Shown here piece after piece: positions 26,897-34,949 of a stretch of DNA of 64,000 nt. The notes beneath the pieces were generated by a model. That model did not search any database and was not told where the DNA came from. It saw only the letters and a list, made by a program, of their open reading frames with translations. The first letter of the stretch is position 1. The number at the start of each line of letters is the position of its first letter. The position numbers and the translations under genes are program-made. Origin of the DNA: Tannerellaceae bacterium (GTDB lineage Bacteria; Bacteroidota; Bacteroidia; Bacteroidales; Tannerellaceae); the NCBI GenBank assembly GCA_031271045.1, contig JAISWO010000004.1, forward strand, positions 1-64,000, given 5' to 3'.

Positions 26897-27642
26897 ATCA
26901 CAAGGCCATCGTAGGCCGGATGTATGTTGGAAGCTAATTCATTTTCCACAACGGCATGCAATCCCATGCGGTGGCTGAGGTGAATCAGGTAAGCCTCTTT
27001 CGGACGGATGCGGGCAATGTTGGCCAAGGCTTCGGCAAGGTTCTGGTGCGAAGGATGCTCCTTTTTCCGGAGCGCGTCGATGATAAGGACGTCTAAGTTT
27101 TCCAATTTCTCAAATTCTTCCCCGGGAATATGCTTCACATCCGTCAGGTAAGCCATATTCCCGATCCGGTAACCCAATATTTCCAAACAACCGTGCAAAA
27201 GGCGTACAGGAACGATCGGCACGCCGGCCGCCATGAAGGGCAGCTTCCCGACAGGATGCAACTCCAGACGGGGCAGGCCGGGGAAGTGATGTGCCCTGAA
27301 AGCGTACGGCATCCGGGTGCGGATGGCGCTGACTACATAATCTTCGGCATAGATATCCAGTCCTTTCTCCATGCAGAAGGGGCGTAAATCATCCAATCCC
27401 CCCACATGATCGTAATGCTCGTGGGAAATGATGACGGCATCCACCCGGCTCACTTTGTTGGCCAACGCCTGTTGGCGGAAGTCGGGCCCGCAGTCGAGCA
27501 GGATGTTCTTTCCTTGCGTCTCTACCAGGACGGAGGTTCTCAGGCGACTGTCGCGCCTGTCCCGGCTGGTGCAGACCTCGCAGGAGCAACCTATTTCAGG
27601 CACTCCGGTGGATGTCCCCGTTCCAAGGAATGTAATTTTCAT
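26872..27642 (-). CDS. MBL-fold metal-dependent hydrolase (PhnP-like)
   Basis: A 256-residue metallo-beta-lactamase-fold protein. It begins MKITFLGTGTSTGVPEIGCS, followed by a CSCEVC cluster as in PhnP. The metal motif HEHYDHVGG lies near residue 75, and further ligands are in LTDVKH and in HLSHRMG. PhnP hydrolyses cyclic phosphodiesters; other members act on nucleic acids or lipoyl substrates, so the substrate is open. It is the last gene of a co-directional run and overlaps the murB stop by 4 bp. Confidence 0.85.
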   Translation of the reverse strand: MKITFLGTGTSTGVPEIGCSCEVCTSRDRRDSRLRTSVLVETQGKNILLDCGPDFRQQALANKVSRVDAVIISHEHYDHVGGLDDLRPFCMEKGLDIYAEDYVVSAIRTRMPYAFRAHHFPGLPRLELHPVGKLPFMAAGVPIVPVRLLHGCLEILGYRIGNMAYLTDVKHIPGEEFEKLENLDVLIIDALRKKEHPSHQNLAEALANIARIRPKEAYLIHLSHRMGLHAVVENELASNIHPAYDGLVIQFGMQPV

Positions 27643-28658
27643 GATCCGATATATTTTACTTCCGGCATCAATTCGATATCGAAACGCCGGGCTACGGCCT
27701 CACGTATAGCCTCGGCAAGCAAGGCGATATCCTGCCCGTCGGCCCGGCCCAGGTTGATCAGTACCAGCGCCTGCTTCGCGTACACTCCCGCCTCGCCCAG
27801 CGACCGGCCCTTGAACCCGCATTGCTCGATCAGCCAGGCCGCCGGTATTTTCACCCTCCCCTGGCCGGCCGGGAAGGAGGGAATTGCGGGATATTTCTCC
27901 CTCAGCGCCTCCCACTGGCGTACGCTAACCAGCGGATTCATGAAAAAGCTGCCGGCATTCCCAAACTTGTCAGGGTCGGGCAGCTTCTCCCGGCGGATAG
28001 CGAGGATCGTCCGGCGCACATTCGCCAGCGTCACCTCCGGATAGCGGGCCGTGAGTTGCTCTTTCATATCGCCGTAATGAAGCGCGAACTGCGGTGTTTT
28101 TGATAGCCGGATACGGATGTGAGTAATAATGTACGGATCTTTGCCTTCCTCTTTGAAGCGGCTCTGGCGATAGGCATACCGACATTCTTCCTGCGAGAAA
28201 ACCTGCTTTTCGCACGTATGTTGGTTGTACGCTTCGACGGCCTCAATCACATTTTTTATCTCCGCTCCGTAAGCGCCGATGTTCTGAACGGCCGTTCCTC
28301 CACATTCCCCCGGTATGCCGGAAAGGTTTTCGATACCGTACCACTGCCGGTCTACGGCATAGGCCACAACGTCGTCCCATACTTCTGCTGCGCCGATACG
28401 CAGCCGGACGGTTTCGCCGGTCTCTTCCGTCAGTGCGATGCCTTTAATGGCAGAGTGCAGTATGATCCCGTTATAATCGCCGAGAAAAAGAAGGTTGCTC
28501 CCGCTTCCGATAACGATAGAATTGCACGCTCTGAAATACTCGTCGCGGAGAATACGCACGAGTTCTTCTTCATTTTCATATTCGATGAACCAGCGCGTTT
28601 TTACAGGCAGGCGGAAAGAGTTATATTTTTCCAGCGGGTAATGTTCCTCTATTTTCAT
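27639..28658 (-). CDS. murB: UDP-N-acetylenolpyruvoylglucosamine reductase
   Basis: The 339-residue flavoprotein reduces UDP-GlcNAc-enolpyruvate to UDP-MurNAc in peptidoglycan synthesis. Family features are the N-terminal LEKYNSFRLPVKTRWF, FAD-binding IGSGSNLLFLGD near residue 47, GIENLSGIPGECGGTAVQNIGAYG near 110, and the catalytic Ser in GNAGSFFMNP near 230. Length matches the long type I form. It overlaps both neighbours by 4 bp (S41 protease upstream, MBL hydrolase downstream). Confidence 0.96.
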   Translation of the reverse strand: MKIEEHYPLEKYNSFRLPVKTRWFIEYENEEELVRILRDEYFRACNSIVIGSGSNLLFLGDYNGIILHSAIKGIALTEETGETVRLRIGAAEVWDDVVAYAVDRQWYGIENLSGIPGECGGTAVQNIGAYGAEIKNVIEAVEAYNQHTCEKQVFSQEECRYAYRQSRFKEEGKDPYIITHIRIRLSKTPQFALHYGDMKEQLTARYPEVTLANVRRTILAIRREKLPDPDKFGNAGSFFMNPLVSVRQWEALREKYPAIPSFPAGQGRVKIPAAWLIEQCGFKGRSLGEAGVYAKQALVLINLGRADGQDIALLAEAIREAVARRFDIELMPEVKYIGS

Positions 28659-30304
28659 TCGGACAGTTTTTCCCCGGGCAAGCTGTTCACGGAAGGTGTG
28701 GTCTTTCCTTCTTTGATCGCCTTGACGGCTTGACGGATGGGTTCGTCGTCACGGAAGAAGATCGGATAGAATCCGTTTTCGTCGAAAAAGTTGCGTGTGA
28801 TGTAGGCATACAGGTGAGTCTCGATCAGCCGGGCGGATATGTCGATCAACAGCGGACGCTTTTTGATGCCCTGGCCGGCAGCGAAATCGGTAAAGTCAGC
28901 CAGAAGATTGCTTTGCTGCAAATAGGTGTATAGTTCCCGGTAGGTTGGGAACGAGGAGGAGAGTCTCTCGTAATTCGTGTCCGAATATTCCAGGGCGTAG
29001 AGATAGAGTATGTTGCTGTTTCTGGTAACGCTGTTGAAGTATGACGTAATCCCGCTGGTATCGCTTGGAACAAAGAGATCCGGCATGATACCTCCGCCGC
29101 CGAAAACGGTCCGTCCTCCAACTGTTTGGTATTGGGGCAGGTTGTCTACCTTGATGCTGTCGGCGGAATAAAATTCGCCGTGCATGTAGCGGTTGTAGAT
29201 ATCCATATCATACGTTTCGGAATGGCCCATTTCATATTCTTTCTGTATGGAACGTCCGGAGGGGGTGTAGTAGCGGGCAATGGTGAGTCGCAATTGCGCC
29301 CCGTCGCTCAGTCCGATCTGTGTCTGAACCAATCCCTTCCCATAGGTGCGCCGCCCGATGATCAGCCCCCGGTCATTGTCCTGTATCGCTCCCGCGAATA
29401 TTTCGCTGGCGGAGGCCGAGACCTCGTCGGTCAGCACAACGACCGGATCGTTGATGCAGGTGCCTGTTCCATTGGCGTAGATGTCGCTGCGTCTGATGGC
29501 TTTTCCTTCGGTATAGACAATCAAGCTTCCTTTCGGCATAAACTCGTTGACCATATTGACGGCCGTTTCCATGATGCCTCCCGTATTGCTCCGCAAGTCG
29601 ATGATAAAGGCGTTACAGCCTTCATTCTTGAGCTTGGCAATGGCGGTGATGAACTCGTTATAGGTGGTACGGGTGAAGCGGCTGACTTTGATGTATCCGA
29701 TGCCCTTGCTTACTTCATAAAAAGCGTCGACCGAGTAGACCGGCACATCTCCGCGGGTCACATCGACGTGGAGCAGATCGGGTGTGTTTCTCCGCTTGAT
29801 GCCCAATTTAACGGTACTGTTTTTGGGGCCCCGCAGGTTCTTCATGACGTCGCTCTGGCCTATTTCCCCGGTAAAGACCGAGTCGTTGATGGTGATGATG
29901 CGGTCGAAAGGCTGGATGCCGGCTTTTTCGGATGGCCCGCCGGGGATTACGCTGATGACAAGTATCGTGTCGGTCTGGATATTGAACGAGACGCCGATGC
30001 CGCTGAACGAGCCTTCCAGTTCTTCATTGACGCTCTGGGCGTCTTTGGCGGAAATATATACGGAATGAGGATCCAATTCGCTGAATATTTTTGGTATAAC
30101 CTTTTCCGTCAGATCTTGCATATTGACGGTGTCCACATATTGGTTGTCGATGATGTCGAGTATGGCATTGATCTTATTCCCGGCAAAATAGTTTTGCAAT
30201 TTCCTTTGCCGATCCGAGAAACGAAAGAAGTTCCCGGCAAAAATACCCAGTATAATGCTTGTTGCTATGATCATGGGAAGCCAGAGGGTCAGTTTCTTAT
30301 TCAT
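28655..30304 (-). CDS. S41 family C-terminal processing protease
   Basis: A 549-residue protein with an N-terminal membrane anchor (LWLPMIIATSIILGIFAGNF), a PDZ domain (GIGVSFNIQTDTILVISVIP near residue 93) and a tail-specific protease core. The catalytic Ser lies in DEVSASASEIFAGAIQDNDR near 310, and the Lys in IGRRTYGKGLVQ. It would process or degrade envelope proteins in the periplasm. The frame is open to 30457, but ATG at 30304 (MNKKLTLWLP) gives the expected anchor and starts 14 bp after the deaminase gene. Confidence 0.93.
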   Translation of the reverse strand: MNKKLTLWLPMIIATSIILGIFAGNFFRFSDRQRKLQNYFAGNKINAILDIIDNQYVDTVNMQDLTEKVIPKIFSELDPHSVYISAKDAQSVNEELEGSFSGIGVSFNIQTDTILVISVIPGGPSEKAGIQPFDRIITINDSVFTGEIGQSDVMKNLRGPKNSTVKLGIKRRNTPDLLHVDVTRGDVPVYSVDAFYEVSKGIGYIKVSRFTRTTYNEFITAIAKLKNEGCNAFIIDLRSNTGGIMETAVNMVNEFMPKGSLIVYTEGKAIRRSDIYANGTGTCINDPVVVLTDEVSASASEIFAGAIQDNDRGLIIGRRTYGKGLVQTQIGLSDGAQLRLTIARYYTPSGRSIQKEYEMGHSETYDMDIYNRYMHGEFYSADSIKVDNLPQYQTVGGRTVFGGGGIMPDLFVPSDTSGITSYFNSVTRNSNILYLYALEYSDTNYERLSSSFPTYRELYTYLQQSNLLADFTDFAAGQGIKKRPLLIDISARLIETHLYAYITRNFFDENGFYPIFFRDDEPIRQAVKAIKEGKTTPSVNSLPGEKLSE

Positions 30305-30318
30305 ACGTTCAATAGATG

Positions 30319-30753
30319 TTATTCTGTTATGTTTATATAATCTAAAATGATCCCGGCCCGTTCCAACAGTTTGCAACCGTCTTCCACGCGGTATAGTTCC
30401 GAATATACAACACGTTTGATGCCTGCCTGTATGATCAACTTGGCACATTCGATACATGGAGCGGAGGTGACGTATATGGTTGCGTCTTTGCTGCTGTTCG
30501 ACGAAGCGGCCACCTTGGTGATGGCATTGGCTTCGGCGTGGAGCACATAAGGCTTTGTAATATTGTCCTCATCTTCGCACACATTTTCGAATCCTGAAGG
30601 TGTCCCATTGTACCCGTCGGAGATGATCCGGTTGTCTTTTACAATTAAAGCACCTACTTTCCGGCGTTGGCAATATGAATTTTCCGCCCATATCCTGGCC
30701 ATGCGAAGGTATCGCCTGTCTAACTCGGATTGTTTTTCTGTCTTTTCGCCCAT
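30319..30753 (-). CDS. Deoxycytidylate deaminase-like protein
   Basis: The 144-residue zinc-dependent deaminase has HAEANAI near residue 72 and PCIECAKLI near 99 (HxE and PCxxC), as in dCMP deaminase and ComEB. It would convert dCMP to dUMP for thymidylate synthesis. A TACATTTG element at 30759-30766 on the minus strand sits only 6 bp before the start codon, so a very short leader or an artefact is possible. It lies 17 bp after the M3 peptidase gene. Confidence 0.92.
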   Translation of the reverse strand: MGEKTEKQSELDRRYLRMARIWAENSYCQRRKVGALIVKDNRIISDGYNGTPSGFENVCEDEDNITKPYVLHAEANAITKVAASSNSSKDATIYVTSAPCIECAKLIIQAGIKRVVYSELYRVEDGCKLLERAGIILDYINITE

Positions 30754-30770
30754 GGTGGCAAATGTAATTA

Positions 30771-32822
30771 TTATTTTATCCCGTTTTTTATCAACAGGGC
30801 ATCAATTGTTGGTTCCTGTCCCCGGAAACGCATATAGAGTACTCCGGGATCTTCGGTTCCACCTTTTGATAGGATATGATCGCGGAAGTTCTGGGCAACT
30901 TCTTTATTGAATATGCCGGCCGCCCGGAAAACGGAAAAAGCATCGGCTTCCAACACTTCCGCCCATTTGTATCCGTAATAACCGGCAGCATATTCGCCGG
31001 AAAAGATGTGCTCGAAATTGGTGCTCATCAACGCGCCCTCTACTTTGGGCAAGATTATGGCGTGTTCCCATGCTTTTTGTTCGAAACCGGCCAGGTCGCC
31101 TTCAAAAGGGGCATCTATCATGTGCCACGCCATATCCAGCAGGCCGAAACTCAACTGCCGGCAGCAGGAATAGCCGGCGTTGAAATTAGAAGCGTCGACA
31201 AGGCGTTGCACAAGTTCCTGTGGTATTTTCTCTCCCGTTTGGTAGTGGATTGCTATCCGGTCGAGAAATTCTTTTTCTCTCAGCCAGTTTTCCATGAGTT
31301 GTGAAGGAAGTTCCACGAAATCGCGATAGACGTTTGTCCCATTGAGAACGACATAGGTGCCGTCGGAAAAGATGCCATGCAGAGCATGCCCGAACTCATG
31401 CAATAGGGTTCGGACTTCGTCGTACGACAATAGGGACGGTTGATTGCGGGTAGGAGGAGTAAAATTCATGACAATGATTACTTGAGGTCGCCCGTCGTCT
31501 CCTTCAAAACCCTTGAACTGAGGTTTGATGTTATTCATCCAGGCGCCTGACTGTTTCCCTTTGCGCGGATGGAAGTCGGTATAGAGGATTGCCAGAAAAG
31601 CGCCGTTCTTATCATACACTTCATACGCATCCACATCGGGATGATAAGTCGGAATATCCTCATTCGGCTTAAAGGTAATACCATATAATTGAGTAGCTAA
31701 TCCGAATACAGCCTTCTTCACGTTTTCCAGCTCAAAATAGGGGCGCGTCATTTCGTCATTCACGTGGAAGCGTATATCTTTCAACTTTTCGGAATAGTAA
31801 CTCCAGTCCCACGGCATCAGCAAGAAGTCTGGCTTTTCCAAACTGCGGGCGAAGTCTTCCAATGTGTGATATTCGTCGATAGCTACCGGCTTGAAGGCCT
31901 CCAACAACCGATATAACAGGGCATAGACATTTTCCGGATTCTTGGCCATTGTATGACGTAAGGCGTATTCGGCGTAATTTTTATAACCTATCAGTTGTGC
32001 AAGTTCCAACCGGATATTGACGATCTGCCGGAGGATGTCCTTATTGTCGAACTCGTCACCTTTGTTCCCTGTACTCATGTATTCCCTGTACATCTTTTCG
32101 CGCAGTTCGCGTATGCCGGAATAACGCATAAAAGTCGTGTAAGAGGGTGTGGATAAGTCGAACAGCCATCCTTTTTTCCTTTTGTCTTCCGCTTGTGTCG
32201 CGGCGGCTTCGCAGACCCTGCCGGGCAATCCGGCCAGTTCTTCCTCATTCGTCAGGAGCAATTCGAATCGACTTTTGTCTTTCAGTATGTTATGCTCGAA
32301 TTTCAGCATCAGCAGGTTTAAGTCGGTGGTCAACCGGCGGTATTTTTTCTTATCGCCAGGGGTCAGTTCAGCCCCCTGGACTTTGAAAGAATCGTATGTT
32401 TCCGTCAATAAGCGTGCATCTTCGACAGAGAGATTCAGCTTTTCTTTTTTTTCATAGACTGCTTTTATACGGGCAAACAGTGACTCATTCAGATAGATGT
32501 CGTTTGAACTTTCCGATAATTTGGGGGAGATCCGATGGGATAGTTCCATCATCTCGTCACTTGCTTCGGCATTGAGCACATTGAAAAATACATCATTTAC
32601 CTTGCGCAACAGTATCCCGCAATACTGCTCAAGTGCCACGATTGTATTTTGAAAAGAGGGAGGCTCTTCATTTTTTACTATATCGTCGATCTCATTGTGC
32701 AATTGTCTGATAGCTTCGTCGTATGTTGGTTCATAGTGTTCTGTTTTTATTTTGTCAAATGGAGGCGTACGGAAAGGGGTTTGGTATTCTTCCAATAAGG
32801 GATTTTTATCTGCCTGTGTCAT
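30771..32822 (-). CDS. M3 family metallopeptidase (peptidyl-dipeptidase Dcp type)
   Basis: A 683-residue zinc peptidase with HEFGHALHGIFS near residue 470 (HEFGH) and the third ligand Glu in the following helix region DFVELPSQLMENW. The N-terminal helical half (EYQTPFRTPPFDKIKTEHYE) and length match Dcp, which removes dipeptides from peptide C-termini. No signal peptide is seen, so it is cytoplasmic. It lies 19 bp after the DEAD-box helicase gene. Confidence 0.93.
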   Translation of the reverse strand: MTQADKNPLLEEYQTPFRTPPFDKIKTEHYEPTYDEAIRQLHNEIDDIVKNEEPPSFQNTIVALEQYCGILLRKVNDVFFNVLNAEASDEMMELSHRISPKLSESSNDIYLNESLFARIKAVYEKKEKLNLSVEDARLLTETYDSFKVQGAELTPGDKKKYRRLTTDLNLLMLKFEHNILKDKSRFELLLTNEEELAGLPGRVCEAAATQAEDKRKKGWLFDLSTPSYTTFMRYSGIRELREKMYREYMSTGNKGDEFDNKDILRQIVNIRLELAQLIGYKNYAEYALRHTMAKNPENVYALLYRLLEAFKPVAIDEYHTLEDFARSLEKPDFLLMPWDWSYYSEKLKDIRFHVNDEMTRPYFELENVKKAVFGLATQLYGITFKPNEDIPTYHPDVDAYEVYDKNGAFLAILYTDFHPRKGKQSGAWMNNIKPQFKGFEGDDGRPQVIIVMNFTPPTRNQPSLLSYDEVRTLLHEFGHALHGIFSDGTYVVLNGTNVYRDFVELPSQLMENWLREKEFLDRIAIHYQTGEKIPQELVQRLVDASNFNAGYSCCRQLSFGLLDMAWHMIDAPFEGDLAGFEQKAWEHAIILPKVEGALMSTNFEHIFSGEYAAGYYGYKWAEVLEADAFSVFRAAGIFNKEVAQNFRDHILSKGGTEDPGVLYMRFRGQEPTIDALLIKNGIK

Positions 32823-32841
32823 ACTACAATCATTGAAAGTA

Positions 32842-34068
32842 TTATTTGCGTTTGGATGAGCGATTCATTTTAAAGGGGCGCCCTTTTCTCTTCCACAGTT
32901 GAGCGTATTTATCCGGTTCATACAAGGGGGCTTCTCCGAATTTGGGATCGATGGGTATCTTATAGATTGTTTTGCTCAGAAAGGTCTCGATCCGTTTAAA
33001 CTGAGCTTGTTCTTCGATTGAAACGAAGGTGATGGATAAGCCTTCCCCATGTGTTCCCCGCGCGGTGCGGCCGATACGGTGGATGTAATCCTCCGGGTCG
33101 TGGGGAATATCAAAATTGATGACTAATTTAATGTCAACGATATCAATACCCCGCGCTACGACATCGGTTGCAACCAATACGTCGATATGACCGTTCTTAA
33201 ACTCTTTCATCACTTCATCGCGCTGTGATTGTTCCAGATCGGAGTGCATTGCGGCAACGTTGAACTTCATCCGTTTTAACGTAGAGGCAAGTTCTTTAAC
33301 TTTCATTTTAGAAGACGAAAAGATAATCGTACGTTGAGGGCAGTTTTGAGAGAACAAGTCTTCCAGAATACCCAGTTTTTGCATATCATGACAGATATAA
33401 GCTGTCTGCATAATGGTTTCGGGAGGACGCGAAATAGCTATTTTGACTTCTTCCGGGTCTTTCAGTATGGTTTTAGCCAGTGTCCGAATCTTGGGAGGCA
33501 TGGTGGCAGAGAACATCACGATCTGACAGGAAGCAGGCAGTTGTTTATACACCTGCATGATGTCGTCGAAAAATCCCATGTCGAGCATGCGATCCGCTTC
33601 GTCTAAAACAAAGTAAGAAACATGTGACATATCGACTGTCGCTAATTTTATATGCGACAAAAGCCGTCCGGGAGTAGCAATGACGATATCTGCTCCTTTT
33701 TCCAGTCCTCGTTTTTGCTGTTCCCATGCAATGCCGTCGGTGCCTCCATAAACGGCGACAGCCGAAACAGGGACAAAATAAGAGAAGCCCTCTACTTGCT
33801 GGTCTATTTGTTGGGCAAGTTCACGTGTGGGAGCCATGATAACTGCATTTACGACATGCTCAAGGTGATAGCCTTTGCTTAGTTCGTTGATCAGAGGCAA
33901 TACGTAGGCTGCTGTTTTTCCCGTACCGGTCTGTGCACAGGCAATAATATCTTTCCCTTCCAAAATAAGTGGTATTGTCAATTCTTGGACAGGCGTAGTC
34001 TCCAAAAAGTTCATCGCGTCAAGCCCGTCAAGGACAACCCCTTCCAGATTCAATTCATCAAATCTCAT
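32842..34068 (-). CDS. DEAD-box RNA helicase
   Basis: The 408-residue RhlE/DeaD-like helicase contains the complete motif set: Q motif TTPVQELTIPLIL, Walker A AQTGTGKTAAYVLP, PTRELAQQID, VIATPGRLL, DEADR, SATMPPK, VATDVVARGIDIVDI and HRIGRTARGTHG. A short basic tail (KRKGRPFKMNRSSKRK) follows, typical for RNA-binding extensions. It heads a co-directional group of six genes running to 26872. Confidence 0.95.
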   Translation of the reverse strand: MRFDELNLEGVVLDGLDAMNFLETTPVQELTIPLILEGKDIIACAQTGTGKTAAYVLPLINELSKGYHLEHVVNAVIMAPTRELAQQIDQQVEGFSYFVPVSAVAVYGGTDGIAWEQQKRGLEKGADIVIATPGRLLSHIKLATVDMSHVSYFVLDEADRMLDMGFFDDIMQVYKQLPASCQIVMFSATMPPKIRTLAKTILKDPEEVKIAISRPPETIMQTAYICHDMQKLGILEDLFSQNCPQRTIIFSSSKMKVKELASTLKRMKFNVAAMHSDLEQSQRDEVMKEFKNGHIDVLVATDVVARGIDIVDIKLVINFDIPHDPEDYIHRIGRTARGTHGEGLSITFVSIEEQAQFKRIETFLSKTIYKIPIDPKFGEAPLYEPDKYAQLWKRKGRPFKMNRSSKRK

Positions 34069-34116
34069 GTTATGTATTTAAAATAGAGTGTAAAGTTATG
34101 CAATAATTGTGAATAT

Positions 34117-34944
34117 TCAGTGCGAGCTCCCATAATAACGCTTATATATTTCATTGAATAAGCCATTTTGCCGTATCTGGCCGAACCAGCGATTCAAACT
34201 GTCGACCAGTATCGGGGCGTTTTTTCTTATAGCCCAAGCTTGTAATTGGGTAAAACTTATGTCCGTTTCCATATCTATTTCGGGTAGTTTGTTCTTTAGC
34301 GTGGCTGCGACCTGCCGATCGCAGACAGCGTAATCGATTTCTCCCTTGCTCACCATAATGATTAATTGCTCGGAAGAGTTTACATTGTCTTCTACCACAT
34401 AGACAGAATCACCTATTTCGAGCTCCAGATGCTTTAGCCGGAGCAGGGCGGGTGAGTTTTGGTGGACATAGATTGTTTTCTTTGCCAGATCCAGGTGATT
34501 GCGGACGGGCTTGATGCCTTTATTGGCTTCGGATGTGCGTTGTACCAAAACCTGTTTGCTTAGGACTATCGGCTCTGTAAACAGGTATTCTTCTTTCATC
34601 TCACTGGTAATGGGTATGTTTTGTGCAAGAATATCACATTCGTTATTCATCAAGGCTCTGAAACTTTCGGTTAGGTTCATTTCCAGTTGTATTTGTACTT
34701 CCAGTCCGGACATGTTGGCGATAGCCTGGCTTAGTTCATATTGGAAGCCTTTGATGGTATCGCCGGAAACATAGTATCCTGAGGGGTTATATTCGGTTAT
34801 TATGCGTAGTACGCCTTCTTTTTGTATATCCGCATAATCTCGTGGAGGATTTTCCTGGTGGGAGGTTCCTCGCAGCAGGAACATGGCAGCTACCACAAGG
34901 ACAAGTAAAAACATATAGAGAATAAGCAGTTTTCGCGATTTCAT
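34117..34944 (-). CDS. Solute-binding (SBP_bac_3-like) envelope protein
   Basis: About 275 residues with an N-terminal membrane or signal segment (LLILYMFLLVLVVAAMFLL) and a periplasmic binding fold: GVLRIITEYNPSGYY, IKGFQYELSQAIANMSGLEV and SFRALMNNECDILAQNIPI are the usual first-lobe elements. A lobe with YAVCDRQVAATLK and ITSEMKEEYLFTEPI follows. No transmembrane permease or ATPase is nearby, so it may be an orphan receptor. The MltF N-terminal domain is a close relative, but no lytic transglycosylase part follows here. ATG at 34944 follows the porin stop by 5 bp; a TTG at 34953 is less likely. Confidence 0.82.
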   Translation of the reverse strand: MKSRKLLILYMFLLVLVVAAMFLLRGTSHQENPPRDYADIQKEGVLRIITEYNPSGYYVSGDTIKGFQYELSQAIANMSGLEVQIQLEMNLTESFRALMNNECDILAQNIPITSEMKEEYLFTEPIVLSKQVLVQRTSEANKGIKPVRNHLDLAKKTIYVHQNSPALLRLKHLELEIGDSVYVVEDNVNSSEQLIIMVSKGEIDYAVCDRQVAATLKNKLPEIDMETDISFTQLQAWAIRKNAPILVDSLNRWFGQIRQNGLFNEIYKRYYGSSH

Positions 34945-34949
34945 GTGGA

